Below the pieces are notes generated by a model. The model was given only the letters and a program-made list of their open reading frames with translations, searched no databases and had not been told where the DNA came from. DNA of 64,000 bases. Origin: Candidatus Melainabacteria bacterium. Its GTDB lineage: Bacteria > Cyanobacteriota > Vampirovibrionia > Obscuribacterales > Obscuribacteraceae. Positions within the stretch are counted from its first letter, which is position 1. The number at the start of each line of letters is the position of its first letter. Below are positions 1 through 8,489 of the stretch, one piece after another. A program made the translations under genes and the position numbers. Where the stretch lies: assembly GCA_016716405.1 (NCBI GenBank), contig JADJWK010000004.1, forward strand, positions 248,001 through 312,000, written 5' to 3'.

Positions 1-1208
1 GTCTCCCTGCCGGGATTGAAAGGAGGAGCCGGCATGACAGGCACTCCAGGGACATTTTTTGCAGAGAAGCTGGTGTCAGGAGGCGCGGCCGGACTTCGCT
101 GGAGCTGGGTCCAGGCCAGACCGAGACCAGCCAGAGCGACAAGCAGGAGAAGCCCGACAACAGCCAGGCTGCTCAGGATGATCATGGGCTTGAAGTCACG
201 GCCCTGCCCCCTGGAAGCCCCTTCCCGTGGGGGGCTGGGGCTCGACCCGGGCTTCGCCACCTCGACCGAGAGCGGACGAGAAGGGGGCGGGGGTGGGTGA
301 ACAGACCGCCGGTCATTCAGAGCAGCCAGCACTTCGGCCATGCTGGCGAAACGATCCTCCGGTGCCTTCGCCAGGCAGCGCATGACGATGCGCTCCAGGC
401 GATCGCACTCCTTATCCCCGGCCAGACCGGCTTCCTCGAAGGTCATGGGACTGTCATTGACATGCGCGAAGATCGTCTCGAGAGCCGTTTCCCGCACTAT
501 AGGCGGTGCGCCGCAGAGGACCTCGAACATCAAGCATCCGAATGCATAGACATCGGTGCGCGCATCCTGAGCCTTGCCCAGGCATTGCTCCGGCGCCATA
601 TACTGCGGGCTGCCGAAGACCTCGCCGGTCTGGGTGAGCTGCTTCTGCGCGGACATATCCCCTGCGCCCAGAACCTTGGCGATTCCCAGATCGACGACTT
701 TGACGAAGTCGCCGCCGGCTTCGCTGCCTTTGATCAGGAGAACATTGGCGGGCTTGAGATCGCGATGGATGACCCCTTTCTCATGCGCGTGCTGGAGAGC
801 GTCAGCGATCTGGACGAAAATGGGTACTGCCCGGGAAGCTTCGATACGACCGTCTTTGAGCCGGTCGGACAGGGAATCGCACTCCAGATACTCCATGACG
901 AAATAAGGGATGCCCTCATCGGTCTTGCCGGCATCCTGGATAGTGATCAGGTTCGGGTGGCCGAGAGCGCTCATAACGTTGATCTCATTCTCGAAGCGCG
1001 AAAGAATCTTGCTGTCGACTATGAGATGAGGGTGCAGGATCTTGAGAGCCACAGGGCGACCGAGCTTGAGGTGCAGAGCCTTGAAAACGGTGCCCATGCC
1101 GCCAGAGCCTAGCCTCTCGAGGATGCGATAACGCCCGTCGAGTTCGCGGCCGACCATATTGTTCGTATTGTTGATGGCGACAGTCCTGTCATCGTCTTGT
1201 CCGATCAT
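1..1208 (-). CDS. Ser/Thr protein kinase with one membrane segment, truncated by the window edge
   Basis: Read on the minus strand, an ATG at 1208 opens a Hanks-type kinase that runs off the window start. The glycine loop GSGGMG lies near residues 34-39, the ATP-binding Lys near 56 (VALK), then the catalytic loop IHRDLKPAN and an APE motif. The metal-binding DFG is DLG (VVDLGIAK), a change tolerated in active kinases. After the kinase domain comes a proline-rich linker and one strongly hydrophobic segment (about nucleotides 100-185), so the kinase faces the cytoplasm with an outer C-terminal part that is cut off. It probably phosphorylates unknown substrates in response to an external cue. 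Kinase identity is certain; ligand and target are not visible. Confidence 0.93.
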   Translation of the reverse strand, partial: MIGQDDDRTVAINNTNNMVGRELDGRYRILERLGSGGMGTVFKALHLKLGRPVALKILHPHLIVDSKILSRFENEINVMSALGHPNLITIQDAGKTDEGIPYFVMEYLECDSLSDRLKDGRIEASRAVPIFVQIADALQHAHEKGVIHRDLKPANVLLIKGSEAGGDFVKVVDLGIAKVLGAGDMSAQKQLTQTGEVFGSPQYMAPEQCLGKAQDARTDVYAFGCLMFEVLCGAPPIVRETALETIFAHVNDSPMTFEEAGLAGDKECDRLERIVMRCLAKAPEDRFASMAEVLAALNDRRSVHPPPPPSRPLSVEVAKPGSSPSPPREGASRGQGRDFKPMIILSSLAVVGLLLLVALAGLGLAWTQLQRSPAAPPDTSFSAKNVPGVPVMPAPPFNPGRE

Positions 1209-1677
1209 TGCAGTATTTTAGAATAAGATGATGAAGATTCTGATCATCAGAGGCACTATCTTCCATGGCCGGCACCTGGCGGCGGCAGCTCGGGATCTTC
1301 GTTTTGATAAGAGCGCCCCGGATCGACATGCACCGTCGCCCGGCTCGAGGCTGAGAGCCGGATTCTTTAAAAGCCGATCTTTCTAGAGAGCGGGAGAGCG
1401 AGATTCTGAGCGCTGCCCGGCAAACATTTCCGAATTCTTAAGATGCCAGCCCGTGACACTTTCGGGACAGTGTTGTCAAGTGATAAATCTTTCCACTTCA
1501 GGTTGTTTTGAAGCTAAAAGCCGCTCAGGACGCCCACTTTGCATCCCGGCGACGGCAGCCACCGCCTTCGATAGCGGGCACAGGCTCTGGATTCGACCAG
1601 GTTGTCAAGAATTGGAAATTGAACATTCGATAATTAGAATTCTGTCTTAGATGCAGTTGCTCTCGGAGACCACCTAA
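1209..1677. other. 469-base intergenic region without a convincing gene
   Basis: This stretch separates the divergent kinase and the 1678 operon. It has no ORF with credible composition; a 65-codon frame at 1453-1650 has no family features. The nonamer GTTGTCAAG occurs twice (1472 and 1601) and a short ACACT/AGTGT hairpin lies near 1456-1473. Promoters for both flanking units must lie here, but I cannot place a good -35/-10 pair. Confidence 0.5.
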
Positions 1678-1890
1678 TTGGACCCGTGGATCATCATACT
1701 TTTCGTGGCAGCCTTCACCGGCATCTGTGGCTGGCCTATTTCGAGCCTCTTCTGCAACTTCGTTCTCTATTACTGCGACTGGCGCGACGGCGAGGAGAAC
1801 AACTGGGGAAGCAATGTCTTCTGGCTCCTCTTCTATCCTGCCGCGGTAACCTATTCGATTCTGGTCATCGCCGTTCTCTATCTGTGCTGA
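1678..1890 (+). CDS. Small two-helix membrane protein, unknown
   Basis: A 70-residue protein starting at TTG, with GGAG about nine bases upstream (CTCGGAGACC) as its ribosome-binding site. Two hydrophobic stretches (residues 4-30 and 48-69) flank a short acidic, Trp-containing loop (CDWRDGEENNW), so it is probably an inner-membrane hairpin. It ends four bases before the aminotransferase ATG, which suggests co-transcription. I recognise no family. A frame shifted by two bases gives a similar-length ORF but loses the hydrophobic pattern. Confidence 0.6.
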   Translation: MDPWIIILFVAAFTGICGWPISSLFCNFVLYYCDWRDGEENNWGSNVFWLLFYPAAVTYSILVIAVLYLC

Positions 1891-1894
1891 GCCC

Positions 1895-2782
1895 ATGAGC
1901 CTGGAGAAGGGAGCGGACCAGATCCAAGACCTGCTCGCCGACTGGAACGGCGAGATCATGCCCCTGGCCGACGTGCGTGTCTCGGTCCTCGATCGGGCAT
2001 TCCTTTTCGGTGACGCTGTCTATGAAGTCATCCGGGCTTACGGCGGGCATTTCTTTCATATGGGCGATCATCTCGATCGTATGAAAAACAGCCTGGCATC
2101 GCTATCCATAGAAGGCGTCGATACCGAAGAGGTCGGCAGAAGAGCCCGGACACTCCTTTCACGGTCGGGGATTCCGGACGCCCTGGTCTATATACAGGCC
2201 ACACGAGGAGTAGCGGCCCGGACACATTACTATCCCGAGAGCTATATCCCCAACATTCTCATCTATGTCCAGCCCTTCAGCGACCCTTACAGAGAAGAGC
2301 GGCAAACAGGCGTGGCCGCGGTCACCCACAAGGACATCCGCTGGGGCCGGAATGACATCAAGGCCACAAGCCTGGCGGCCAATTGCATGGCGGCGCAGTA
2401 CGCCCGATCGAGAGGTTGCCTGGAGGTGGTCTTCATAGACAGGGACGGCTATATGACCGAAGGCAGCCACACTTCGCTATTCGGCATCAGGGACGGCAAG
2501 CTCCTGGTGGCGCCGTCATCCGCCAATGTGCTGCCCGGGATCACCAAGAGACAGGTCCTGGAGCTATCCGAGAATAGCGATATCCCCATCGAAGAAGTGC
2601 GGGTCAGGGAAGAGGAGATCTACGATCTAGACGAGTTCTTTCTGGCCGGCACCCCGGAAGAGCTCATCTCCATAGTCCGGGTCAATGACCGGCTTATCGG
2701 AGACGGCAAGCCTGGTCCCCTGGTAAAGGCTCTCCACCGGTCATTCAGATCCTCGATTCAATTGCCCAGCCAGCTATCATAA
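1895..2782 (+). CDS. Class IV aminotransferase (D-amino-acid or branched-chain type)
   Basis: A 295-residue fold-type IV PLP enzyme. Landmarks are RAFLFGDAVYEVIRAYGG near residues 34-51, the PLP-binding Lys at about 156 in the motif NDIKATSL, the EGSHTSLFGI loop near 189, and LPGITKRQVL near 213. The NDIK motif and length resemble bacterial D-amino-acid transaminases, which interconvert D-Ala, D-Glu and their 2-oxoacids, but BCAT or aminodeoxychorismate lyase cannot be excluded. It follows the small membrane protein by four bases. Its 3' end overlaps the convergent TPR gene by 25 bases. Confidence 0.9.
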   Translation: MSLEKGADQIQDLLADWNGEIMPLADVRVSVLDRAFLFGDAVYEVIRAYGGHFFHMGDHLDRMKNSLASLSIEGVDTEEVGRRARTLLSRSGIPDALVYIQATRGVAARTHYYPESYIPNILIYVQPFSDPYREERQTGVAAVTHKDIRWGRNDIKATSLAANCMAAQYARSRGCLEVVFIDRDGYMTEGSHTSLFGIRDGKLLVAPSSANVLPGITKRQVLELSENSDIPIEEVRVREEEIYDLDEFFLAGTPEELISIVRVNDRLIGDGKPGPLVKALHRSFRSSIQLPSQLS

Positions 2783-3417
2783 GCGGCCCTGTCCAGTCCG
2801 GGCTTAACCGAAGTCATCGAGGCGGAAGACGTTGAAGCTGCTTTCGGCGACACTCCGGATTTGCTCCCGGCCGGAGAGGATTTAGCTTTTGCAGGGCTTG
2901 CCTGGGCGAGCCCTTTTGCTCTCATGATTTTCTTGATGCCGTCGATGCTCTTGAGGATAGCCTCCTTCTCTTCGACTGGAGGCGAGGCTTTGAGGGCGTG
3001 GTCGAAACAGTCGAGGCTGTCTTTGAAACGCTCGCTCATGGCATAGAGATTGGCGAGATTGCTCCAGCAGACCCAGTCGTCCTTCTTGAGCTCGGTGGCC
3101 TGCTTGTAGGCACGCTCGGCGCTCTGCAGATCGTTCATCTTGCGAAAGGCGATACCGAGATTGGTGTAGACATCAGCATCATAAGGGTAGATGGCGATGG
3201 CGTTGTGATAGCTCTCTACAGCCTTTTCCCACCACTGCCTGGCCAGATAACGATTGCCCAGATTGAAGTGCGGAAGCGAGTCGGCGTATTTGACACGATC
3301 GCCGTATCCGGGGAAGCCCTCGCCCCGCGCCTGCACCACTGACGATACCAGCAAACAGCCTGCCAATAGCGCCGGCGCCCAGATGCTCTTCATAGCTTTC
3401 TTCAAGACTCCCATCAT
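2758..3417 (-). CDS. Exported TPR protein
   Basis: A 219-residue protein with an N-terminal signal segment (residues 11-30, ending VVQARG) and three to four tetratricopeptide repeats. The clearest are around NLGNRYLARQWWEKAVESYH, AIYPYDADVYTNLGIAFRKM and WVCWSNLANLYAM. The C-terminal third is Ala/Ser/Lys-rich and low complexity (KAKSSPAGSKSG). TPRs bind partner proteins, here probably in the periplasm or on the envelope. The gene is convergent with the aminotransferase and overlaps its last 25 bases. Confidence 0.82.
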   Translation of the reverse strand: MMGVLKKAMKSIWAPALLAGCLLVSSVVQARGEGFPGYGDRVKYADSLPHFNLGNRYLARQWWEKAVESYHNAIAIYPYDADVYTNLGIAFRKMNDLQSAERAYKQATELKKDDWVCWSNLANLYAMSERFKDSLDCFDHALKASPPVEEKEAILKSIDGIKKIMRAKGLAQASPAKAKSSPAGSKSGVSPKAASTSSASMTSVKPGLDRAAYDSWLGN

Positions 3418-3570
3418 CTCAGTCTAACGTTCCGAAGCCTTTCCTTCATGAGAATATAGTCAAGAAGGTAAAATACCTGCGTACCAAAGAAAGCGAGTGA
3501 TCACCTGGAGAGCAAGCCAGAGGAAGACAGGACCATATGGCACGCTCTCTCCGCGGGCCTGAGCGTCGTC

Positions 3571-4017
3571 TTGATGATCCTGGTAGTCATGGCCATACCC
3601 TGGTCGGGCTATTACAAAGGCGAGCTGAACTGGTCCGATGCCCAGGGCATCGCTGCCTTTCTGGCAGCACTTTCGGTGCTCAATTGTCTATCGCTCCTGG
3701 TGCGCATTCAGATCATCGAAGGGGCGGGTACCAGTTTTACCGACCTCAAGAACTATCATGTCGCCATGGCTGCCGCCGCAGCCGCCAATATCTTTCTCTG
3801 GTCCGGTATGGCAATGTGGTTCGTGGCAGGCGATCTGCACTTGAGCCCCTTTCTCTGCTTCTTCATCGCCGCAGCAGGGGCCCTCGCCCATACGCTTTTT
3901 CACTACTGGCGGTGGCGTAACAGCAAATCCACGACCACGTTGCTTCTGCTCGCCATCTATGCGGTCCTGCTGACTGGCATTATCTGGGGTTATTCCACCG
4001 GCGCGTCTTTCAAGTAA
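3571..4017 (+). CDS. Multi-pass membrane protein, unknown, start uncertain
   Basis: About 148 residues with four to five hydrophobic helices (MMILVVMAIPW, AAFLAALSVLNCLSLLVRI, MAAAAAANIFLWSGMAMWF, FFIAAAGALAHTLFHYW, LLLLAIYAVLLTGIIWGY). The first standard start, TTG at 3571 followed by ATG at 3574, would cut into helix 1. The same frame is open back to 3472 and reads HALSAGLSVVL directly upstream, with an AGAGGA stretch at about 3521. The real start may therefore be an unusual ATA (3535) or CTG (3505). The 3' end overlaps the convergent SpoU gene by 28 bases. No family recognised. Confidence 0.62.
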   Translation: MMILVVMAIPWSGYYKGELNWSDAQGIAAFLAALSVLNCLSLLVRIQIIEGAGTSFTDLKNYHVAMAAAAAANIFLWSGMAMWFVAGDLHLSPFLCFFIAAAGALAHTLFHYWRWRNSKSTTTLLLLAIYAVLLTGIIWGYSTGASFK

Positions 4018-4703
4018 CTATCGCTCAAAGCATAGGCAGCGATTCCGAAAGCGACAGCGACATTGAGGGACTCTTTCATGCCTTTCATGGGCAGATGGCA
4101 GACCCGGTGGCAAAAATGAATCACCTGAGGAGAGAGACCGGAGACCTCGTTTCCCACCACCAGGCAGAGCGGTCTATCGATAAGCCCTTCCGAAAGCGCC
4201 TGGCTGAGAAGGACACTGTCACTCGTGACCTCCAGGCCGATTATCCGGACTCCTTTACCGGACAGCTCCCTGAGCACGGTGACGGGATTGGGATGGTATT
4301 CCCAGTAGACGGTCTCCTCGGCGCCGAGACTGACCTTGGCGATCTCTTTGCGGGGCGGGCTACCGGTAATGCCGCACAGGTAGATCGCCCCGAAGCCCGC
4401 ACCATCTGCAGTGCGAAAAATAGAGCCGATGTTCCACAGACTGCGAACATCCTCCACCAGCACGCTCAAGGCAGGTCGCGTGTCCTCGCCTGCCGGACCG
4501 CCTCGAAGAGCACCGGCGGCTAGCTTGCGTTGATATTCCCGCTCGATGGCGGTCAGTGCCTCGGGGCTGCGAAAAGCGGCCGGCATGAGACAGTGCGGGC
4601 AGGTGCCTCGAAAATGTTTGCGCTTGTCCGGGCTCAGGTCGAGAAGATCCACAGGTCGCGCGCAATCAGGATTGGGGCAGAGACTCTGCATGCTCTCTGT
4701 CAA
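3990..4703 (-). CDS. SpoU/TrmH-family RNA 2'-O-ribose methyltransferase with N-terminal zinc ribbon
   Basis: A 237-residue SPOUT methyltransferase. All three SpoU motifs are present: NIGSIFRTADG (residues 91-101), VVGNEVSGL (about 183-191) and LPMKGMKESLNVAVAFG (about 206-222), which form the knotted SAM site. The N-terminus carries a likely zinc knuckle (C9, C14, C35, C38) that could bind RNA. The enzyme is expected to 2'-O-methylate a ribose in tRNA or rRNA; which base is not evident. The end overlaps the neighbouring membrane-protein gene. Confidence 0.92.
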   Translation of the reverse strand: MTESMQSLCPNPDCARPVDLLDLSPDKRKHFRGTCPHCLMPAAFRSPEALTAIEREYQRKLAAGALRGGPAGEDTRPALSVLVEDVRSLWNIGSIFRTADGAGFGAIYLCGITGSPPRKEIAKVSLGAEETVYWEYHPNPVTVLRELSGKGVRIIGLEVTSDSVLLSQALSEGLIDRPLCLVVGNEVSGLSPQVIHFCHRVCHLPMKGMKESLNVAVAFGIAAYALSDSYLKDAPVE

Positions 4704-4712
4704 ACAGGGGAA

Positions 4713-5963
4713 TCAGGCTCCGAAGATAGCTGACATGCTCCGGTCGGTCAACTGAAAATCAGGCAATATTTTACCCAGATCGGCAGTGGCGATGCTCATA
4801 TGCTCGTGGGCTGCCTGGCCGATCACCGACCGGAAATCGGTGGTCACCGGCAGATCCCTGCCTTCGAAAAGCTTTCCTCTGTCGAGCCCCTGCCATTGCC
4901 CGTAGACTTTGCCGCCTCTGATACCGCCGCCCATGACGAACATGACGTTGCCATGGCCGTGGTCGGTGCCGCCGTTGCCGTTCTCGTTGACCGTTCGGCC
5001 GAACTCCGATATCACCAGGATCACCGTGTCCCGGTACTGAGGACCGAGACCGCGAGCCAGATCGGCCAGACCTTTGCCCAGCACCCCCAGATGGTTGGCG
5101 AGCTGGCCTTTGCCCGCGCCCTGATTGACATGGGTGTCCCAGCCGCCCAGAGCCACGAAAGCCACCTGGGTAGTCCGGTCCTCTCCGAAGAGCTTGCCGA
5201 GCTGCGAGCCGAATCCCTTGAAATTGGCTGCCTGGGGTGCGCCTTTGTTGGCAGCAGTCATCTCCTGATCGAACTTGCTCTTCAGGGTCCGATGGCTCTC
5301 CATCCCCTCGCGGAAAGCGACGCCCAGGGAATCGTCCCGGGCTGCGTACATTTTCTCGAAGGCGGCGGAGATAAAAGGCCTGTCCGCCACCGAAGGCCTG
5401 CCTGCCCGGGCCGGCGCGAAGCTCGCCACCGAAACCGGTCCCTGCAGGATGCGCGGCATGGTGGAGCCTACATTGATAGCCCGGATCGAGGATCTCGTGC
5501 TGGGAAGCACTGTCAGCAAACGATTGAGCCAGCCCGAGCTGACTACTTTCCGACCGGGACAGCCGCTTTCCATATAATCCTGGGCATCGAAATGAGAGCG
5601 GGTCGGGTCCGGAGAGCCCGAGCAATGCACAAAAGCCAGGGAGCCGTCCTGCCAGTATTTCATCAGGGGCTCGAGCTGGGGGTGGAGACCGAAATGACCG
5701 TCCAGATCGAGAGCCCCGTCAGTCTCTCCGGGACGGGCAACAGCGATGGTGGGGCGAGCATTGTAATAGGCCGGGTCCCCGTATGGAATGACGACATTGA
5801 GCCCGTCGGCAGCCCCGCGCAGGAAGATAACCACGAGCTTTTTGCTTCCCGGCGAATCTTTCCCCGAAGAATAGGCCCAGCCCGAAATTCCCGGATGCAA
5901 ACCCGGATAGATCGCCGACAGGGACGCCAGCGCGGATGCTCTCAAGAAGTCTCTGCGTTTCAT
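4713..5963 (-). CDS. DUF1501 secreted protein (alkaline-phosphatase/sulfatase-like fold)
   Basis: A 416-residue protein with a Tat-type leader (MKRRDFLRASALASL). DUF1501 hallmarks include FLRGAADGLNVVIPYGDPAY, HPQLEPLMKYWQDG, SRSHFDAQDYMESG, the GGWDTHVNQG motif and the TVILVISEFGRTVNENGNGGTDHG stretch, which contains His/Asp residues suited to metal binding. The family is exported as a folded protein, but its reaction is not established. It lies 12 bases downstream of the DUF1800 gene, the usual pairing, so the two products probably work together outside the cytoplasm. Confidence 0.93.
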   Translation of the reverse strand: MKRRDFLRASALASLSAIYPGLHPGISGWAYSSGKDSPGSKKLVVIFLRGAADGLNVVIPYGDPAYYNARPTIAVARPGETDGALDLDGHFGLHPQLEPLMKYWQDGSLAFVHCSGSPDPTRSHFDAQDYMESGCPGRKVVSSGWLNRLLTVLPSTRSSIRAINVGSTMPRILQGPVSVASFAPARAGRPSVADRPFISAAFEKMYAARDDSLGVAFREGMESHRTLKSKFDQEMTAANKGAPQAANFKGFGSQLGKLFGEDRTTQVAFVALGGWDTHVNQGAGKGQLANHLGVLGKGLADLARGLGPQYRDTVILVISEFGRTVNENGNGGTDHGHGNVMFVMGGGIRGGKVYGQWQGLDRGKLFEGRDLPVTTDFRSVIGQAAHEHMSIATADLGKILPDFQLTDRSMSAIFGA

Positions 5964-5975
5964 GGTCTGCTTCTC

Positions 5976-7550
5976 CTAGTACTTCATGAATTCGGGGCTG
6001 CCCAGAAGGAGGGCGACAGAAAGCGCCGGTGGTGCACCGTCCACGGTGCTTATTGTCGTGGAGCCTGATCGCACCCCGACGATGTCGGCAATGGTCTCGG
6101 CTTTCAGCTCTCGCGGTCTGGCCGCCCGGAAATTGCCGCTTCCCAGGGCCGAGGCGAAGTCGATCCTCTGCAGGAGCCCGCCTGGACTGAGCCAGGCTTT
6201 CTCGGTGTATTTGTAGCCATCCGGGGTCAGGCACTGATAGAGGGGCATCCCCTGCATACGCAGAAAGCCTAGCAGGGGCTTGGTGTTGGCGATAGTGGCA
6301 TTGGTCGCTCTCAGGCTCGAGATCATATAGCGATATGGCGTCTTGAACTTGGCGCCGTTATTGCTCCTGTCGAGAAACTGGCTGCTCTTGAAGATCACCC
6401 GGAGCATGGCCTTGATGTCGCCGCCGCTCTTCTTGTAAGTGGCTGCCACGCTGTCCACAAGCTTGCTGTCCGGCTCGTCGCTGACGAAATACTGGGCGAG
6501 CTTGTAGCTCACGAATCGGGCAGTGGATGGATGAGCGGCCAGGATATCGAGAGCCTCTTCCAGCTCTTTTGCTCCCTGTCCCTTGATTGTGCGACCGAGG
6601 AAGAGCTTGTCCGAATTGTCGTGCCTGCCGGCGTCGAAGGAATAGCCGGTGGGGCTCTCCAATCCGATACCGGTGCGCCTGACGCTCTGGCGATTCTGCA
6701 TGCCGTGACCGGTGAGAATACGGGCAAGGGCGATCACGTCAGCCTGGCTGTAACCGCCGTCCACTCCGAGTGTATGCAGCTCCATCAGCTCCCGGGCGTA
6801 GTTCTCGTTGATACCGGCGAATTTCCCCCGCTTGCGGGCGCCGTCGCCGGTGTTCTGCCAGTTGTCCAGATAGAATTGCATGGCGGCATGATGGCTGGTG
6901 GATTCGAGCAGATCCCTGAACTTGCCCAGGGCATGCGGTCGAATGGCGGTCTGCTCGTAGGCGCCGGTCCAGAGGTGATCGAGCCCTTTGTCGAAAGAGA
7001 TATTGAAATGATTGAACCAGAACTCGGTCATTACCTCCTCGAGCTGGCGGGGGCTGTAAACAGCGCGCATCAACCGGGCGTCTGTGATCTGCCCGTACAT
7101 CTGCTTGAAATTCTCGCGGATTTTCTTCTGCAATTCTTCACGCTCGGCCAAGGTCCTGGCATCGGCCTTCTGTCCTGTCCTCTTGCCGTTGGGAGCGATT
7201 CCCTGGGCAGCCATGACGGTCTGCTTGCCATACTTGAGGAAAAGCTGGGCCGGGGTGAGGGTGAGAGCCGGGGAGCGCTCGACGAGACCCTGGAGCGGCT
7301 CGGGCAGGGGCATGGAGGTGGGATCGAGCTGCTGTTCTATATAAGCGTCTACGCCCATGGCGGCTACCCGGTCGATATCCCCGGGTCTGGGTCCATAGGC
7401 AAGGCGGTTGAGAATGTGCCTGGCCAGATCCCGATCACCGGCATTTATCCGGGCATTTACCCGGGAATCTGAACCGGTCCCGGCAAGAGCAGGGGCCAGG
7501 GAGACAATCAAGAAAATCAGGCAGAGGAGGGCTTGCAAGCGCTTGGTCAT
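5976..7550 (-). CDS. DUF1800 secreted protein
   Basis: About 525 residues. From the ATG at 7550 a clean signal peptide is predicted (KRLQALLCLIFLIVSLAPALAG); a GTG at 7574 would add eight polar residues in front and looks less likely. Family motifs include HILNRLAYGPRPGDIDRV near the start, EVMTEFWFNHFNIS, the NENYARELMELHTLGVDGGY stretch and a C-terminal QCLTPDGYKYTEKAWLSPG. DUF1800 proteins are large, exported and of unknown function, and are commonly encoded just before DUF1501, as here. Confidence 0.92.
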   Translation of the reverse strand: MTKRLQALLCLIFLIVSLAPALAGTGSDSRVNARINAGDRDLARHILNRLAYGPRPGDIDRVAAMGVDAYIEQQLDPTSMPLPEPLQGLVERSPALTLTPAQLFLKYGKQTVMAAQGIAPNGKRTGQKADARTLAEREELQKKIRENFKQMYGQITDARLMRAVYSPRQLEEVMTEFWFNHFNISFDKGLDHLWTGAYEQTAIRPHALGKFRDLLESTSHHAAMQFYLDNWQNTGDGARKRGKFAGINENYARELMELHTLGVDGGYSQADVIALARILTGHGMQNRQSVRRTGIGLESPTGYSFDAGRHDNSDKLFLGRTIKGQGAKELEEALDILAAHPSTARFVSYKLAQYFVSDEPDSKLVDSVAATYKKSGGDIKAMLRVIFKSSQFLDRSNNGAKFKTPYRYMISSLRATNATIANTKPLLGFLRMQGMPLYQCLTPDGYKYTEKAWLSPGGLLQRIDFASALGSGNFRAARPRELKAETIADIVGVRSGSTTISTVDGAPPALSVALLLGSPEFMKY

Positions 7551-7640
7551 GGCGGTTAACTCGACTGGATTCACGAACTGGTTGCATTCACATACCTACT
7601 AATACGTGCCCTCTTGCAAAAAGTTCAATTACCGGACAGA

Positions 7641-7686
7641 TTTTTGCAAAAATCCGCCCGCTGGCAATGGCCAGCCGGGCGGGATT
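7641..7686 (-). terminator. Rho-independent terminator of the 7716-8417 gene
   Basis: Read on the minus strand, a long GC-rich inverted repeat (AATCC.CGCCCG.CTGGC against GCCAGCGGGCGGATT, with single-base bulges and an ATT loop) is followed by TTTTT, about 30 bases after the upstream stop codon. This is a strong intrinsic terminator and separates this gene from the DUF1800 operon. Confidence 0.8.
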
Positions 7687-7715
7687 TCGATCAAAGCAAG
7701 CGCCTGTCCTCGAGA

Positions 7716-8417
7716 TTACTCGGCCGGAGCACTATTCTGGTCTGCAGATGCTTCTGCCCGGGCTTGCTCAGGGGGAGCCTTGTCTTCCTGCTTCTCACTG
7801 TCGGCGCTCTCGCCGATTGTCGTCTTCCAGCTCTCTTTCACTTGCAGCCAGACACCGTCTTCCTTGCGCATGGTGATAGTGCCTCTAGTGACTTCCTTCA
7901 ACGTGGCGGGGCCCTTTGTCGAGGCGTCCCCGGGATTTTCCGGCTTGAGACCGGCTTCGCCGAGAGCGCCTTTGAACATATTGGCCATATTGGCCAGTCC
8001 TTCCTTCATCCCTTTGTCCATGGCGCTCTGCTCGAGAGGCACCGCTGTCAATACCGCTTGATCGCCATCAATGGATTCCGAGGTGATTTTCACCCTGGGG
8101 TTCATCATGCTCTTCATGAACTTGAACATCTCGCCTTCCATCTCCGGAGGCACTTCCTTCTTCATGGCCTCTGGCGCCAGAAGCGGCTTGACATCATTAA
8201 TTGACTGCGCCTGCAAAATGAAATCATGGACCTTCAAATACGATTCGCTGGGGCCGAGACCCTTGAGATCATTCCTTGTAAGCTTCGTAAGCTTCCCTGC
8301 CTCGCTCACCGGTGACCCGGGGGCTGCCAGGACAGGGGCCGCCGCCGCGGCCAGAGAGAGTGCCAGAGAGATTGCCAGAAAAGCAGTCAAATCGGGTCTC
8401 TTAAAATATGAATTCAT
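7716..8417 (-). CDS. Exported hypothetical protein
   Basis: A 233-residue protein starting at the ATG at 8417, which gives a typical signal peptide (FLAISLALSLAAAAAPVLAA). A longer frame to 8525 lacks a signal and would run into the divergent gene. The mature part (FILQAQSINDVKPLL, FKFMKSMMNPRVKITSESID, GVWLQVKESWKTTIG) has the alternating pattern of a small SnoaL/DUF4878-like alpha+beta domain, but I cannot assign the family firmly. The C-terminus is acidic and Ala/Glu-rich. It is followed by a strong terminator and is probably monocistronic. Confidence 0.72.
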   Translation of the reverse strand: MNSYFKRPDLTAFLAISLALSLAAAAAPVLAAPGSPVSEAGKLTKLTRNDLKGLGPSESYLKVHDFILQAQSINDVKPLLAPEAMKKEVPPEMEGEMFKFMKSMMNPRVKITSESIDGDQAVLTAVPLEQSAMDKGMKEGLANMANMFKGALGEAGLKPENPGDASTKGPATLKEVTRGTITMRKEDGVWLQVKESWKTTIGESADSEKQEDKAPPEQARAEASADQNSAPAE

Positions 8418-8489
8418 CTCGTCAGCAGTCCTCGCTCTATGGAAATTCCTGCAAGTATACGAGAACGGCAGAACAATTACGGAGGCATC

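Noticed and set aside
297..1112. 271-residue plus-strand ORF
   Set aside because: It is the antisense shadow of the truncated kinase; the minus strand shows all kinase motifs.
4800..6068. 422-residue plus-strand ORF
   Set aside because: Antisense to DUF1501, whose motifs are unambiguous; long antisense frames are common in this GC-rich codon usage.
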